A stretch of 48,166 bases of DNA, taken from Bacteroidota bacterium. Its GTDB lineage: Bacteria > Bacteroidota > Bacteroidia > B-17B0 > Aurantibacillaceae. Shown here one piece after another: positions 1-8,221 of this stretch. Both the position numbers and the translations under genes were made by a program. The stretch is taken from the NCBI GenBank assembly GCA_018267655.1, contig JAFDYB010000017.1, positions 1-48,166 of the forward strand, read 5' to 3'. The notes under the pieces were generated by a model. The model made no database searches. It saw nothing but the letters and a program-made list of their open reading frames with translations, and had not been told where the DNA came from. The first letter of the stretch is position 1. Every line of letters begins with the position of its first letter.

Positions 1-69
1 CGAGTTCCAAATCGTCGGGCTTTATGAACGATGATTTTTAGTGAAAGGTTATGAAGTCTTGACTTTTTG

Positions 70-95
70 TTTCTTTTGGGTCAAGCCAAAAGAAA
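70..95. repeat. perfect inverted repeat, 10-bp stem
   Basis: TTTCTTTTGG at 70-79 pairs perfectly with CCAAAAGAAA at 86-95 around a 6-base loop. It stands just upstream of the duplicated hairpin element at 120-451 and may belong to the same class of mobile or repeated intergenic palindromes. It has no U-tract, so it is not a typical terminator. Confidence 0.6.
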
Positions 96-119
96 GGAGA
101 GAGAAAAAAGAATTCACTC

Positions 120-451
120 AAAAAACTGTACATTGAGCCTGTCGAAATACACAGTTTTTTGTGCGCTACCAAATTTAGGTCATTCCGAACCTGTTTCGGA
201 ATCTGAACTAGAGACTCTGAAACGAGTTCAGAGTGACGAGCATTGTATTTTATGTATTCAAAGAATTTCTTTTTTTATACAGCATTAAAAAACTGAACAT
301 TGAGCCTGTCGAAATACACAGTTTTTTGTATACTACCAAATTTAGGTCATTCCGAACCTGTTTCGGAATCTGAACTATAGACTCTGAAACTAGTTCAGAG
401 TGACACGAGCATTGTATTTTATGTATTCAAAGAATTTCTTTTTTTATACAG
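120..451. repeat. two tandem copies (163 and 165 bp) of a three-hairpin intergenic element
   Basis: Copy 1 is 120-282 and copy 2 is 287-451; they are nearly identical. Each copy can fold into three hairpins. The first is a 9-10 bp stem AAAAAACTG(T)/(A)CAGTTTTTT with GAGCCTGTCGAAA in its loop. The second is TTCCGAA/TTCGGAA with a short loop. The third in copy 1 is CTCTGAA/TTCAGAG. Both copies end in the same AT-rich tail. A reading frame across copy 1 is a by-product of the repeat, not a gene. A diverged relative of the first hairpin is at 28105-28133. The arrangement resembles REP/MITE-like palindromic elements common between Bacteroidota genes; the family name is not known to me. Confidence 0.8.
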
Positions 452-626
452 TAGTGTATGCCTTCAAACCAATCTATACTTTTTGTGTTAGAATTATGGA
501 ACTGCAATTTTAAAGAGCCAAAATTCTATCCTCTTTTTCTTGTTCTGTTTTTACTACTTTTTCATCTTTTTACCTTTGTTACTCTTTTTGTGTAAACCTA
601 TTTCAGCACGAGATAGTTAAAATTTT
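452..626. other. intergenic stretch, nothing recognised
   Basis: This is AT-rich sequence between the duplicated hairpin element and uvrC. I see no convincing open reading frame, RNA gene or terminator in it. The only candidate signal is the -7 element directly before uvrC, listed separately. Together with the repeat it makes a gene-free left end of about 640 bases. Confidence 0.5.
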
Positions 627-634
627 TATTTTTG
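627..634 (+). promoter_or_regulatory. -7 element TATTTTTG before uvrC
   Basis: The sequence matches the Bacteroidota -7 consensus TAnnTTTG and ends 7 bases before the ATG at 642. No clear TTG -33 element lies at the usual distance. If used, it would give a very short or absent leader. It overlaps the alternative GTG start at 636, which argues for ATG 642. Confidence 0.4.
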
Positions 635-641
635 TGTGCTA

Positions 642-2438
642 ATGCCCTTACTTCAAATTGAATCAATTATAAAATCGTTGCCCAACAGTCCGGGCATTTA
701 TCAGTTTTTCGATGCAGATGAGATATTGTTATACGTAGGCAAGGCAAAAGATTTAAAAAAACGAGTAAGCAGCTATTTTAATAAAGAGCATGATTCGGGA
801 CGTTTGCGTTTAATGGTAAAAAAAATTACCAATATAAAAACAACAAAAGTAAACACCGAATTAGATGCACTTTTATTAGAAAACAATTTAATTAAAAGTT
901 TAAAACCTCGTTACAACATTAATTTAAGAGATGATAAAACTTACCCTTGGATAATTATAAAGCGTGAACCTTTTGAAAGAGTTTTTTATACCCGAAAAAA
1001 AAATTTACCCAATACAGAATATTTTGGACCCTATGCTTCGGGTAAGGTAATGCATACGCTTTTAGATATCATTAGGCAAACTTACCCCTTGCGCACTTGC
1101 AATTATGATTTAAGCGAAAAAAACATTCAAAAGCATAAATTTAACGTGTGTCTTGAATATCATATCGGGCGTTGTAAAGCGCCCTGCGCAGGCAAACAAA
1201 GTGTTGAAGAGTACTCTGAAAACATTAGTCAAATTAGAAAAATAATAAAAGGGCAATTGAGTGAAGTGTTGGAGGATTTAAAATTAAAAATGTTTCACGC
1301 GAGCGATGCGCTTAAATTTGAAGAAGCTGCTATTTTAAAAGAAAAAATAGAAATTCTCTCTAAATACCAAGCAAAATCAACTGTTGTGCACCCAAGCATT
1401 ACTAATGTTGATGTGGTAAATATTTTAATTAGTGAAGAGAGCGCTTACGCCCATTATTTTAAAATAAAAAGTGGTGCCATTATAAATTCGCAAACAATTG
1501 AATTAAAACAAAAAACAGTTGAAAGCGAAAGCGATGTGCTTTTATTTGCCGTATTAGAATTTCGCTCGCGCTATGGCAGTGAAAGCAAAGAAGTATTGCT
1601 GCCATTTTTACCCGAAATAGCCTTACCCGATTGCGAATTTACAATTCCAAAAATTGGAGATAAAAAACATTTACTGGATTTATGCTATAAAAACGCCTTG
1701 TCGTATAAGCAAGAACGAGAAGCACAAATTGCATTTACCGACCCTGATGCGCATACAAATAGAATAATGCAGCAAATGATGAAAGATTTACGGATGCCTA
1801 CTGAGCCCAGAAGAATTGAAGGTTTTGACAATAGTAATATTCAAGGCCATTTTGCAGTAAGCGCTATGCCGGTTTTTATAAATGGAAAGCCTGCTAGGAA
1901 AGAATACCGTCATTTTAATGTAAAAACAGTTGTTGGTCCTGATGATTTTGAAACTATGCGCGAAGTAATTTTTAGAAGATACAGCAGAGTGCTTGAAGAA
2001 AAATTAGAATTGCCACAATTAATTGTCATCGATGGAGGTAAAGGGCAATTAAGCGCAGCCGTTGAAAGTTTAAAATCATTAGGGCTGTATGGTAAAACCA
2101 CAATTATTGGTATTGCAAAACGTTTGGAAGAAATTTATTTTCCGGAAGACTCAATTCCTTTGTATTTAGATAAACGCAGCGAAACATTAAGAATTATTCA
2201 ACACATTCGCGATGAGGCGCACCGCTTTGGAATTACACATCATCGAAAAAAACGAGGTAAAGCATTGATTAATTCGGAACTGAACCAAATAAAAGGCATC
2301 AGCAAACAAACAGTACAAAAGCTATTGATTAAATTTAAAAGTATTGAAGGAATAAAAAATGCCGAGCCAAAAGAAATTCAATTTTTAATTGGAAAAGCAA
2401 AGGCCGGACTAGTTTTGAGTTATTTAAAAAAAGAGTAA
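642..2438 (+). CDS. uvrC: UvrABC excinuclease subunit C
   Basis: This is the nuclease subunit of nucleotide excision repair, which cuts on both sides of a lesion after UvrB loads on the DNA. The 598-residue length is normal. The GIY-YIG domain is at about residues 12-95 (PGIYQFF, then YVGKAKDLKKR). Four cysteines at about 150-180, ending in CKAPC, match the iron-sulfur-type Cys cluster of UvrC. A UvrB-binding segment is at about 200-235. The C-terminal RNase H-like nuclease keeps its acidic and His residues (EGFDNSN, VIDGGKGQL, HRFGITHHRKKR), followed by a helix-hairpin-helix. I chose ATG 642 over GTG 636, which lies beside a -7 element. The gene ends 5 bases from the convergent radical SAM gene. 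Confidence 0.97.
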   Translation: MPLLQIESIIKSLPNSPGIYQFFDADEILLYVGKAKDLKKRVSSYFNKEHDSGRLRLMVKKITNIKTTKVNTELDALLLENNLIKSLKPRYNINLRDDKTYPWIIIKREPFERVFYTRKKNLPNTEYFGPYASGKVMHTLLDIIRQTYPLRTCNYDLSEKNIQKHKFNVCLEYHIGRCKAPCAGKQSVEEYSENISQIRKIIKGQLSEVLEDLKLKMFHASDALKFEEAAILKEKIEILSKYQAKSTVVHPSITNVDVVNILISEESAYAHYFKIKSGAIINSQTIELKQKTVESESDVLLFAVLEFRSRYGSESKEVLLPFLPEIALPDCEFTIPKIGDKKHLLDLCYKNALSYKQEREAQIAFTDPDAHTNRIMQQMMKDLRMPTEPRRIEGFDNSNIQGHFAVSAMPVFINGKPARKEYRHFNVKTVVGPDDFETMREVIFRRYSRVLEEKLELPQLIVIDGGKGQLSAAVESLKSLGLYGKTTIIGIAKRLEEIYFPEDSIPLYLDKRSETLRIIQHIRDEAHRFGITHHRKKRGKALINSELNQIKGISKQTVQKLLIKFKSIEGIKNAEPKEIQFLIGKAKAGLVLSYLKKE

Positions 2439-2443
2439 ATAAT

Positions 2444-3460
2444 TTAATCCGCCCAAACCTTTGTTCCTTCAGTGCAGTTTTTACAAATATCTAATTGATT
2501 TCTACCTTTTAAAATTTGTGCTCTAAACTTTTTATAAACATCAGAAAACCAAATAGTTTTAAATGAGTTAATATTTAAGTTTCCGAGTGTGTATTTAGCA
2601 TCTTTATCAAAACAACATGGCACAATGTTCCCGTCCCAGGTAATAACGCAAGATTGCCACATGCGCCAACATTGGTTGAGCAATTTGTTTTTTATTTCAA
2701 ATTTTCCGGAAATATTTTTTTTATAGCGCGAATACTTATCAATATCCGGTATTAAACTGTTACCGTTTTCAAAGTCATAAATTTGGGCTGTTTTAATTTG
2801 AACCTTATCAACACCATATTCCTTTCCCATTTTAATTACATCGTCTATTTGATGTTGATTATGCTTAAAAACAACAAATTGCCAAACAATAAAAGGGGTT
2901 TTGCTTTTTAATGCTTTTTTATGCTTAACTAATTCTTTTGTTCCTTCTAATAATTTGTCTAAGGTTCCACCTATTCTGTATTTTGAATAAGTTTCTTGCG
3001 TTGTGCCGTCAATCGAAATAATAATTTTATCCAGTTGACTGTTAATTGTATCAATACAATTTTGAGCGGTTAAAAAATGTGCATTAGTACTGGTAACTGT
3101 GTAAATTTTAGCTTGGCTTGCAATTTTTACCATTTTTAAAAAATTGGCATTTAAATACGGTTCGCCCTGAAAATAAAAAGTTAGGCTAACTAAATGCCGT
3201 TGCAATTCATGTATTGTTTTAGTAAAAAAAATTTGCTCTAACATGCCAATTGGTCGTGTAAAAGTTCTTAATCCACTAGGGCACTGTGGGCAGCGCAAAT
3301 TACAGCTTGTTGTAGGCTCAATACTAATGCTTGCAGGTAAAGCAAAATGAAATGGTTTTTTTAATAACTTAGAATAATGAAAGCTTAAATAAAGTTTTAT
3401 TAAATTATAAATTTTAAAAAAACTAAGCTTTAGCAGTATTTGAAAATAATATCTAATCAC
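2444..3460 (-). CDS. radical SAM/SPASM domain protein
   Basis: This 338-residue protein has the radical SAM motif CxxxCxxC at Cys53, Cys57 and Cys60 (TTSCNLRCPQC), which binds the 4Fe-4S cluster that cleaves S-adenosylmethionine. A C-terminal SPASM-like Cys set (CWRMWQSC, VPCCFD, CKNC) would hold auxiliary clusters. Such enzymes often modify peptides or proteins or act in cofactor synthesis, but the substrate cannot be read here. A basic, hydrophobic N-terminus of about 35 residues precedes the core. The start is GTG at 3460, about 13 bases after a TATCTTTG element. No peptide precursor or partner gene adjoins it: uvrC is convergent and a lipoprotein gene is divergent. Confidence 0.9.
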   Translation of the reverse strand: MIRYYFQILLKLSFFKIYNLIKLYLSFHYSKLLKKPFHFALPASISIEPTTSCNLRCPQCPSGLRTFTRPIGMLEQIFFTKTIHELQRHLVSLTFYFQGEPYLNANFLKMVKIASQAKIYTVTSTNAHFLTAQNCIDTINSQLDKIIISIDGTTQETYSKYRIGGTLDKLLEGTKELVKHKKALKSKTPFIVWQFVVFKHNQHQIDDVIKMGKEYGVDKVQIKTAQIYDFENGNSLIPDIDKYSRYKKNISGKFEIKNKLLNQCWRMWQSCVITWDGNIVPCCFDKDAKYTLGNLNINSFKTIWFSDVYKKFRAQILKGRNQLDICKNCTEGTKVWAD

Positions 3461-3473
3461 TAATTTATAAGTT

Positions 3474-3481
3474 CAAAGATA
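3474..3481 (-). promoter_or_regulatory. -7 element TATCTTTG before the radical SAM gene
   Basis: Read on the minus strand this is TATCTTTG, a full match to TAnnTTTG, 13 bases before the GTG start at 3460. No TTG -33 box is seen at 19-21 bases, so the promoter call rests on the -7 element alone. Confidence 0.5.
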
Positions 3482-3560
3482 AAGAAAATCAATAATTGTA
3501 TTTATTTTTACGTCGCAAATAAAATCAGTAATAAAAATATTCGCTTATGTTAGCCTATTT

Positions 3561-5156
3561 GTGTCGCTTTTGTGGAGGTGTGCACAAGTTCTCCCTTTAA
3601 CAGGAGGTAAGCGAGATATTCTTCCCCCAAAACTCATAACATCATTGCCTAAACATTTAACAACAAATTTTGTGGGCAGTACTATTACCTTATATTTTGA
3701 TGAGTTTGTTCAATTAAAAAACTTAAACAGTCAGTTAATCATTTCTCCGAAGTTAACAACAGACCCGGATATTTCTGCAGTTGGCAAATCTGTTGTTATA
3801 AAAATAAAACCGGAGGAATTAAAACCAAATACCACATATCGATTTGATTTTGGCAATTCAATTGCAGATATGCATGAAAGCAATCAAATAAAACAATTTG
3901 ATTTTGTTTTTTCGACAGGTAGTGCAATAGACACACTTCAATTAAAAGGAAGTCTTACTGAAAATTTTACGGCTAAAAACATACCTAACATGTTAGTGGG
4001 ATTATATAACAGCAATGAACAAAATGACAGTTTTCCGTATATAAAACAACCTGTGTATTATTGCAAAAGCAATGAAGATGGCCTATTTAACTTTTCATAC
4101 CTACCCAAAAGCGCATTTAAAGTTTTTTCATTTAATGACAATAATAAAAACTTTTTATTTGATGGCGAAAGCGAAAAACTGGCGTTTTTGAATGATAGCT
4201 TTAATTTAGAAAGCGATAGCAATATAAAATTAAATGTGTTTAAGGAGCTTCCCACAAAAAACTTTATAAAAAAAACCCTAAACCCTTATTATGGTTATAC
4301 AGTCATAGTTTATAATAAAAAAGAAAAATATGCTCTAACGCTTAATAGCGATAGTGTTTTTACTAAATATTACACAAGCCATAGCAAAGATATAGACGCA
4401 GACACAATTCAGTTGTATTATGCTACCAATAAAGATAGTTTAAAGATTTTAATTACTAGAAACGACATAGTGGATACCATTAACTTGCGGTTACCAAAAA
4501 AAAACACAAAACAAAAAAAAATAAATCCTCCCGAAGTAAATTTGATTGGCAATTTATTACCCTTAACAAAACAATTTGTTTTAAAATTTAACTCGCTCAT
4601 AGATACATCTAAAAGTGTTTTATCAAAAATTAAACTTATTGAAAAGTCAGATTCAAGCGGTAAAGAAATTCCTTTTAAATTAAACTGGCTAAGCCCAATT
4701 CGGGCAGAAATAAGCAGTAAATTAAAAGAGGGTAAAAAATATAATTTAATAATAGATACTGCTACTTTTTTTTCGTATTCGCATTTATACAATGACAGTT
4801 TAAAATTTTCGTTTATTACCGATTCGGCAAAAAATTATGGTAATTTATTCTTAAACTTAACTTTAAACACAAAACAAGATTACGTTGTGCAATTAATAAA
4901 TGAAAATGAAAATGTGGTAAAAGAAAATTATGTTTCACTAAGTTTATCGGCTTCAAACACTACAAAGCTTAACTATCCTTTAATTCAGCCCGGTATATAT
5001 AGAGTAAAAATCATTTATGACAACAATTCAAATAAAAAATGGGATACCGGAAATTTTTTAAAAAAAATTCAGCCGGAGCGTATAATTATAAATTCTAAGC
5101 AATTAAAAGTTGTTTCTGATTGGGATTTGGAAGAAGAAATTACAATTCGTGAATAA
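3561..5156 (+). CDS. Ig-like domain (Big_5-type) lipoprotein
   Basis: This envelope lipoprotein of 531 or more residues belongs to a family common in Bacteroidota. The mature part begins CAQVLPLTGGKRD, then an Ig-like Big_5 domain (about residues 20-120: PPKLITSLPKH, TTYRFDFGNSI), several beta-rich regions, and a typical C-terminus (KWDTGNFLKKIQPE, DWDLEEEI). Its biochemical role is unknown. Starting at GTG 3561 leaves only six residues before the lipid-modified Cys, too few for a signal peptide. The frame is open upstream to 3483 without ATG, GTG or TTG. An ATA at 3531 would give MKIFAYVSLFVSLLWRC, a complete lipoprotein signal. The true start is probably 3531, or the original ATG was lost or misread. 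Confidence 0.85.
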   Translation: MSLLWRCAQVLPLTGGKRDILPPKLITSLPKHLTTNFVGSTITLYFDEFVQLKNLNSQLIISPKLTTDPDISAVGKSVVIKIKPEELKPNTTYRFDFGNSIADMHESNQIKQFDFVFSTGSAIDTLQLKGSLTENFTAKNIPNMLVGLYNSNEQNDSFPYIKQPVYYCKSNEDGLFNFSYLPKSAFKVFSFNDNNKNFLFDGESEKLAFLNDSFNLESDSNIKLNVFKELPTKNFIKKTLNPYYGYTVIVYNKKEKYALTLNSDSVFTKYYTSHSKDIDADTIQLYYATNKDSLKILITRNDIVDTINLRLPKKNTKQKKINPPEVNLIGNLLPLTKQFVLKFNSLIDTSKSVLSKIKLIEKSDSSGKEIPFKLNWLSPIRAEISSKLKEGKKYNLIIDTATFFSYSHLYNDSLKFSFITDSAKNYGNLFLNLTLNTKQDYVVQLINENENVVKENYVSLSLSASNTTKLNYPLIQPGIYRVKIIYDNNSNKKWDTGNFLKKIQPERIIINSKQLKVVSDWDLEEEITIRE

Positions 5157-5432
5157 TTTTTATAGAACAAAATATTCATTACAACTTTATGTTTTATGAA
5201 AACAAAATTTCTAAAACTTTCAATAACCTTTCAGAAGCATTGAATTTAAAGGGATTCTATTTGTTTCATTTTTTTATTTTACAGCAATCATTACACTGTA
5301 ATTTTAAAATTGTTTCGAAATAACGTAATTAACAATTTCAACATTTTTATGTTGAAAAAATAAATGCTTAATAATTAGATAAGAGAGAAAAAATTATTTA
5401 CTTCGTGATACAAATCTCAAAAATTAATAACA
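5157..5432. other. intergenic region with a 9-bp hairpin
   Basis: This 276-base AT-rich spacer lies between the lipoprotein gene and the histone-like gene. TTTCAACAT at 5336-5344 pairs with ATGTTGAAA at 5349-5357 around four T residues. It probably lies in or near the leader of the downstream gene; it has only an A-tract after it, so it is not a terminator for the plus strand. No clear -7 element was found. Confidence 0.4.
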
Positions 5433-5567
5433 ATGGCAAAAAAAGCAACAGCTAAGAAAGCTACAAAAAAAGCGGCTCCTAAAAAAGCAGCTAAAAAAGC
5501 AGTAAAAAAAGCAGCTCCTAAAAAAGCAGCTAAAAAAGCAGCTAAAAAAGCAGCTAAGAAGAAGTAA
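5433..5567 (+). CDS. 44-residue Lys/Ala-rich histone H1-like protein
   Basis: The frame from ATG 5433 to TAA 5565 encodes MAKKATAKKATKKAAPKKA and continues as AKK/AAKK/AAPKK repeats to a final KKK. Only Met, Ala, Lys, Thr, Pro and Val occur. This is the composition of eukaryotic H1 tails and of bacterial H1-like (Hc1/AlgP-type) DNA-binding tails, so nonspecific binding to DNA or RNA is the likely role. Unlike usual Hc1 proteins it has no separate globular part. It has its own intergenic leader and is followed at once by a strong terminator, as expected of a short, well-expressed single-gene transcript. Low complexity makes homology searches weak. Confidence 0.8.
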   Translation: MAKKATAKKATKKAAPKKAAKKAVKKAAPKKAAKKAAKKAAKKK

Positions 5568-5568
5568 T

Positions 5569-5597
5569 AAAAACCCCCGCTCAGCGGGGGTTTTTTG
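5569..5597 (+). terminator. strong rho-independent terminator, possibly bidirectional
   Basis: ACCCCCGC and GCGGGGGT form a perfect GC-rich stem with a TCA loop, flanked by A5 upstream and T6 downstream. It begins 1-2 bases after the histone-like stop codon. The A-tract becomes a U-tract on the minus strand, so it may also stop transcription arriving from the symporter gene. Confidence 0.93.
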
Positions 5598-5604
5598 TTA
5601 GTAG

Positions 5605-5632
5605 CCGTTGCATCATTGCAGCGGTTTTTTTT
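5605..5632 (+). terminator. second tandem rho-independent terminator
   Basis: CCGTTGC at 5605-5611 pairs with GCAGCGG at 5618-5624 (one G-T wobble) and is followed by eight T residues. It lies eight bases after the first terminator, giving a double stop after the histone-like gene. The bases from 5633 to 5875 hold nothing I recognise. Confidence 0.8.
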
Positions 5633-5875
5633 ATGTAATACTAAGTTTAAATATATTTTTATCTAAAGATACTTAGGTAGTTTTTGTTTAGATGATAAAA
5701 AAAATATTTGCGCAACAATGGCTACGAAAATATTTTTTGAGGAAGTATGAGCAAAAAATAACAAGTAGATTAGGCTACAATATGTTTGAATTTAGCATAA
5801 ATTTTTTTTGTTAGTAGAGAAAACAATTTAAGAATAACTGCTCAGCGTAGTATAATTACAACTGCAAAACACCAA

Positions 5876-7396
5876 TTAATTTTTTTTGAAGTGCTGTTTG
5901 CTTTTTTTTGAAAATAAAAATAGCCCTATAAAAACTAAAATGCCATTTATTAAAATTAATTCGTTCCCAATTTTATACCCATTAAATAAATTGTTTGAAA
6001 TTGAACTTAAATTAAGTTGAATGTGTAATTTTTTTTCATACCACTCAGGGTTGTTTAATAGATCAACAATAAAAATTAATAGTGGCATTCCTACACAAAT
6101 AGGCACAATTGCTTTTGAATTTAATTGCCGGTGAGTTAATATACCAAACGCAAATAAGCCCAAAAGAGGGCCATAAGTTATCCCTGCAAATTTTAAAATA
6201 AAATCAACTATTAATTTATCGTTTACGACTTTAAATAGTAAAAGCATTATAAAAAACACAACAGCAAAACTTAAATGCACTTTTAAGCGAGTTTTTCGTT
6301 TTGTTTGATCGCTGCCGGGCTTTTCATTAATTTTTAAAATATCAATGCAATAACTTGAAGTGATAGAGGTTATGGCTCCATCAACACTTGGAAATAAAGC
6401 AGAAATTAGTGCAATAATAAAAAGCAAGGCAATGCCTGAACCTAAATTGTTTTTTAATGCAATGGTAGGAAATAAATCATCAGGAGAGCTTGTGATGCCA
6501 TTTTTTTCAGCGTATAGGTAAAGTGTTCCGCCCAAAAACAAAAACAAAAAATTTACAATTACCATTACTATCGAAAAACTGATGACATTTTTTTGTGAGT
6601 CTTTAATGTTTTTTACGCTAATGTTTTTTTGCATCATTTCTTGGTCGAGCCCGGTCATTGAAATAGCAATAAAGGCACCGCCAATAATATGCTTTAAAAA
6701 GTAAGACCCCGACTTATAATCGAAGTTAAATATTTTTGTATAACCTTTACTTTGCATTAAAGATAATCCCTCTGAAAAATTTAAGTTTAACACATTTAAA
6801 ATAACAAAAATACAAACCACTAAACCCAGCAGCATACCCGTTGTTTGAAGCGTATCGGTATAAATAATTGTTTTTACCCCTCCTTCAAATGTGTATAGCA
6901 GAATAAGAATTAAAATAATTAACGAAGTTATTTCGTAGGGAATATTAAAACGGTCGAATATAAAAATTTGAAGAACACTTATTACTAAATATAAACGTGC
7001 TGTTGCACCAATAATGCGTGAAATTATAAAAAATGAAGCGCCGGTTTTATGCGCTGTTTTTCCAAAACGCTGTTGAAGATAAGTGTATATTGAAGTTAAA
7101 TTTAATTTGTAATAAAGCGGCAATAACACAAAAGCAATTATCATGTACCCAAATAAGTAACCAATAACTACTTGAAAGTAATAAAAACTTCCTTGTCCAA
7201 CACTTCCGGGAACGCTCACAAAAGTTACACCGCTTAAGCTAGTACCAATCATGCCAAAAGCTACCAAAAGCCAATTACTGTTTTTGTTTCCAATAAAAAA
7301 CGAGGCGTTGTTTGAGTTTTTGCCTGTGTACCATGCAACAGCCAGCAATATTAAAAAATAAGCCGAAACGCAAGTAAATAAAACGAAGGGCGACAT
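5876..7396 (-). CDS. sodium:solute symporter (SSS family)
   Basis: This 506-residue inner-membrane protein has about 13 hydrophobic segments and the SSS-family pattern. The N-terminal helix is followed by WYTGKNSNNASFFIGNK and GMIGTSLSGVTFVSVPG (TM2), then a long conserved core with GGVKTIIYTDTLQ and ISALFPSVDGAITSITSSY, the region that usually contributes to the Na+ site. It should import an organic solute with Na+; the substrate cannot be inferred. I chose the ATG at 7396 (MSPFVLFTCVSAYF) because the frame upstream to 7453 adds a 19-residue Lys-rich stretch atypical of the family. It is divergent from recR and not in an operon. Confidence 0.9.
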   Translation of the reverse strand: MSPFVLFTCVSAYFLILLAVAWYTGKNSNNASFFIGNKNSNWLLVAFGMIGTSLSGVTFVSVPGSVGQGSFYYFQVVIGYLFGYMIIAFVLLPLYYKLNLTSIYTYLQQRFGKTAHKTGASFFIISRIIGATARLYLVISVLQIFIFDRFNIPYEITSLIILILILLYTFEGGVKTIIYTDTLQTTGMLLGLVVCIFVILNVLNLNFSEGLSLMQSKGYTKIFNFDYKSGSYFLKHIIGGAFIAISMTGLDQEMMQKNISVKNIKDSQKNVISFSIVMVIVNFLFLFLGGTLYLYAEKNGITSSPDDLFPTIALKNNLGSGIALLFIIALISALFPSVDGAITSITSSYCIDILKINEKPGSDQTKRKTRLKVHLSFAVVFFIMLLLFKVVNDKLIVDFILKFAGITYGPLLGLFAFGILTHRQLNSKAIVPICVGMPLLIFIVDLLNNPEWYEKKLHIQLNLSSISNNLFNGYKIGNELILINGILVFIGLFLFSKKSKQHFKKN

Positions 7397-7562
7397 TAAT
7401 TTATTAAACTTATACAAATATTGTTTTTTAAATTGCTTTGCACATAAAAACACTAAATAGTTCTAAACAACTTTAATTTGAAAATGTTTCACGACAACTA
7501 ATCACAAACTGTATAAGAGGTAAATATATCTTGTAACATTATACCAAGTGCAGATATTTAGC

Positions 7563-7570
7563 TAAATTTG
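7563..7570 (+). promoter_or_regulatory. -7 element TAAATTTG three bases before recR
   Basis: This is an exact TAnnTTTG match followed by CTT and then GTG at 7574. It overlaps the alternative TTG start at 7568. If transcription begins about four bases after the element, as inferred for rnpB here, the recR mRNA begins at its start codon. Confidence 0.6.
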
Positions 7571-7573
7571 CTT

Positions 7574-8191
7574 GTGCCATTTTCATCAAAAATAATTGAA
7601 CAAGCTGTTGAGGCTTTTACAGGGCTGCCCGGAGTTGGAAGAAAAACCGCATTACGATATGTTTTACATGTTATAAAACAACAAGAGGCGGAGGCTCATC
7701 AATTAAGTGATTTAATTATAAAGCTTAAAAACGATTTAAAGTTTTGTAACATTTGTCATAATATAAGCGAGCAACATACGTGCGAAATTTGTGCAAATCC
7801 TTCTCGCAGTAATGCGCTTATTTGTGTGGTGCAAGATTACAGAGATGTGTTGGCAATTGAAAGTACGGGATTATATAAAGGCTTATATCATGTTTTGGGA
7901 GGATTAATATCTCCCATAGAAGGTGTTGGACCTGCAAACCTAAATATCAGTTCTCTTTTACAACGTTTAACAGCCGACACCCAAGAAGTTATATTGGCGC
8001 TAAATGCTACCATGGAAGGAGAAACAACATCTTTTTATATTTCCAGAAAATTAGCAAATGCAGATATTCATATTAGTACCATTGCACGAGGTATTGCTGT
8101 TGGCGAAGAACTTCAGTATGCCGATGAGGTTACGCTTGGGCGCTCAATTACTAACAGAGTACCACTTGATACAGTGTTAAAACGTACGTAA
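7574..8191 (+). CDS. recR: recombination mediator RecR
   Basis: RecR acts with RecO and RecF to load RecA on SSB-coated single-stranded DNA at gaps. The 205-residue length is usual. Order of parts: an N-terminal helix-hairpin-helix (LPGVGRKTALRYVLH, about residues 18-32), a four-Cys zinc finger (CNICHNISEQHTCEIC), a Toprim domain beginning LICVVQDYRDVLAIE, and a C-terminal segment with TLGRSITNR. GTG 7574 (MPFSSKIIEQ) is preferred over TTG 7568, since the latter lies inside a -7 promoter element. It stands alone, divergent from the symporter and convergent with the glycosidase. Confidence 0.96.
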   Translation: MPFSSKIIEQAVEAFTGLPGVGRKTALRYVLHVIKQQEAEAHQLSDLIIKLKNDLKFCNICHNISEQHTCEICANPSRSNALICVVQDYRDVLAIESTGLYKGLYHVLGGLISPIEGVGPANLNISSLLQRLTADTQEVILALNATMEGETTSFYISRKLANADIHISTIARGIAVGEELQYADEVTLGRSITNRVPLDTVLKRT

Positions 8192-8221
8192 TATTTTTAG
8201 ACAGTTAATTACAGTAAAAAT

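Noticed and set aside
67..288. 73-residue frame over the left repeat
   Set aside because: It runs straight through hairpin 70-95 and repeat copy 1 (120-282), has no family features, and its coding pattern breaks in the second copy; it is a by-product of the repeat.
5336..5357. 9-bp hairpin before the histone-like gene as a terminator of the lipoprotein gene
   Set aside because: It is AT-rich, lies about 180 bases after the stop, and is followed by A residues rather than T on the plus strand.
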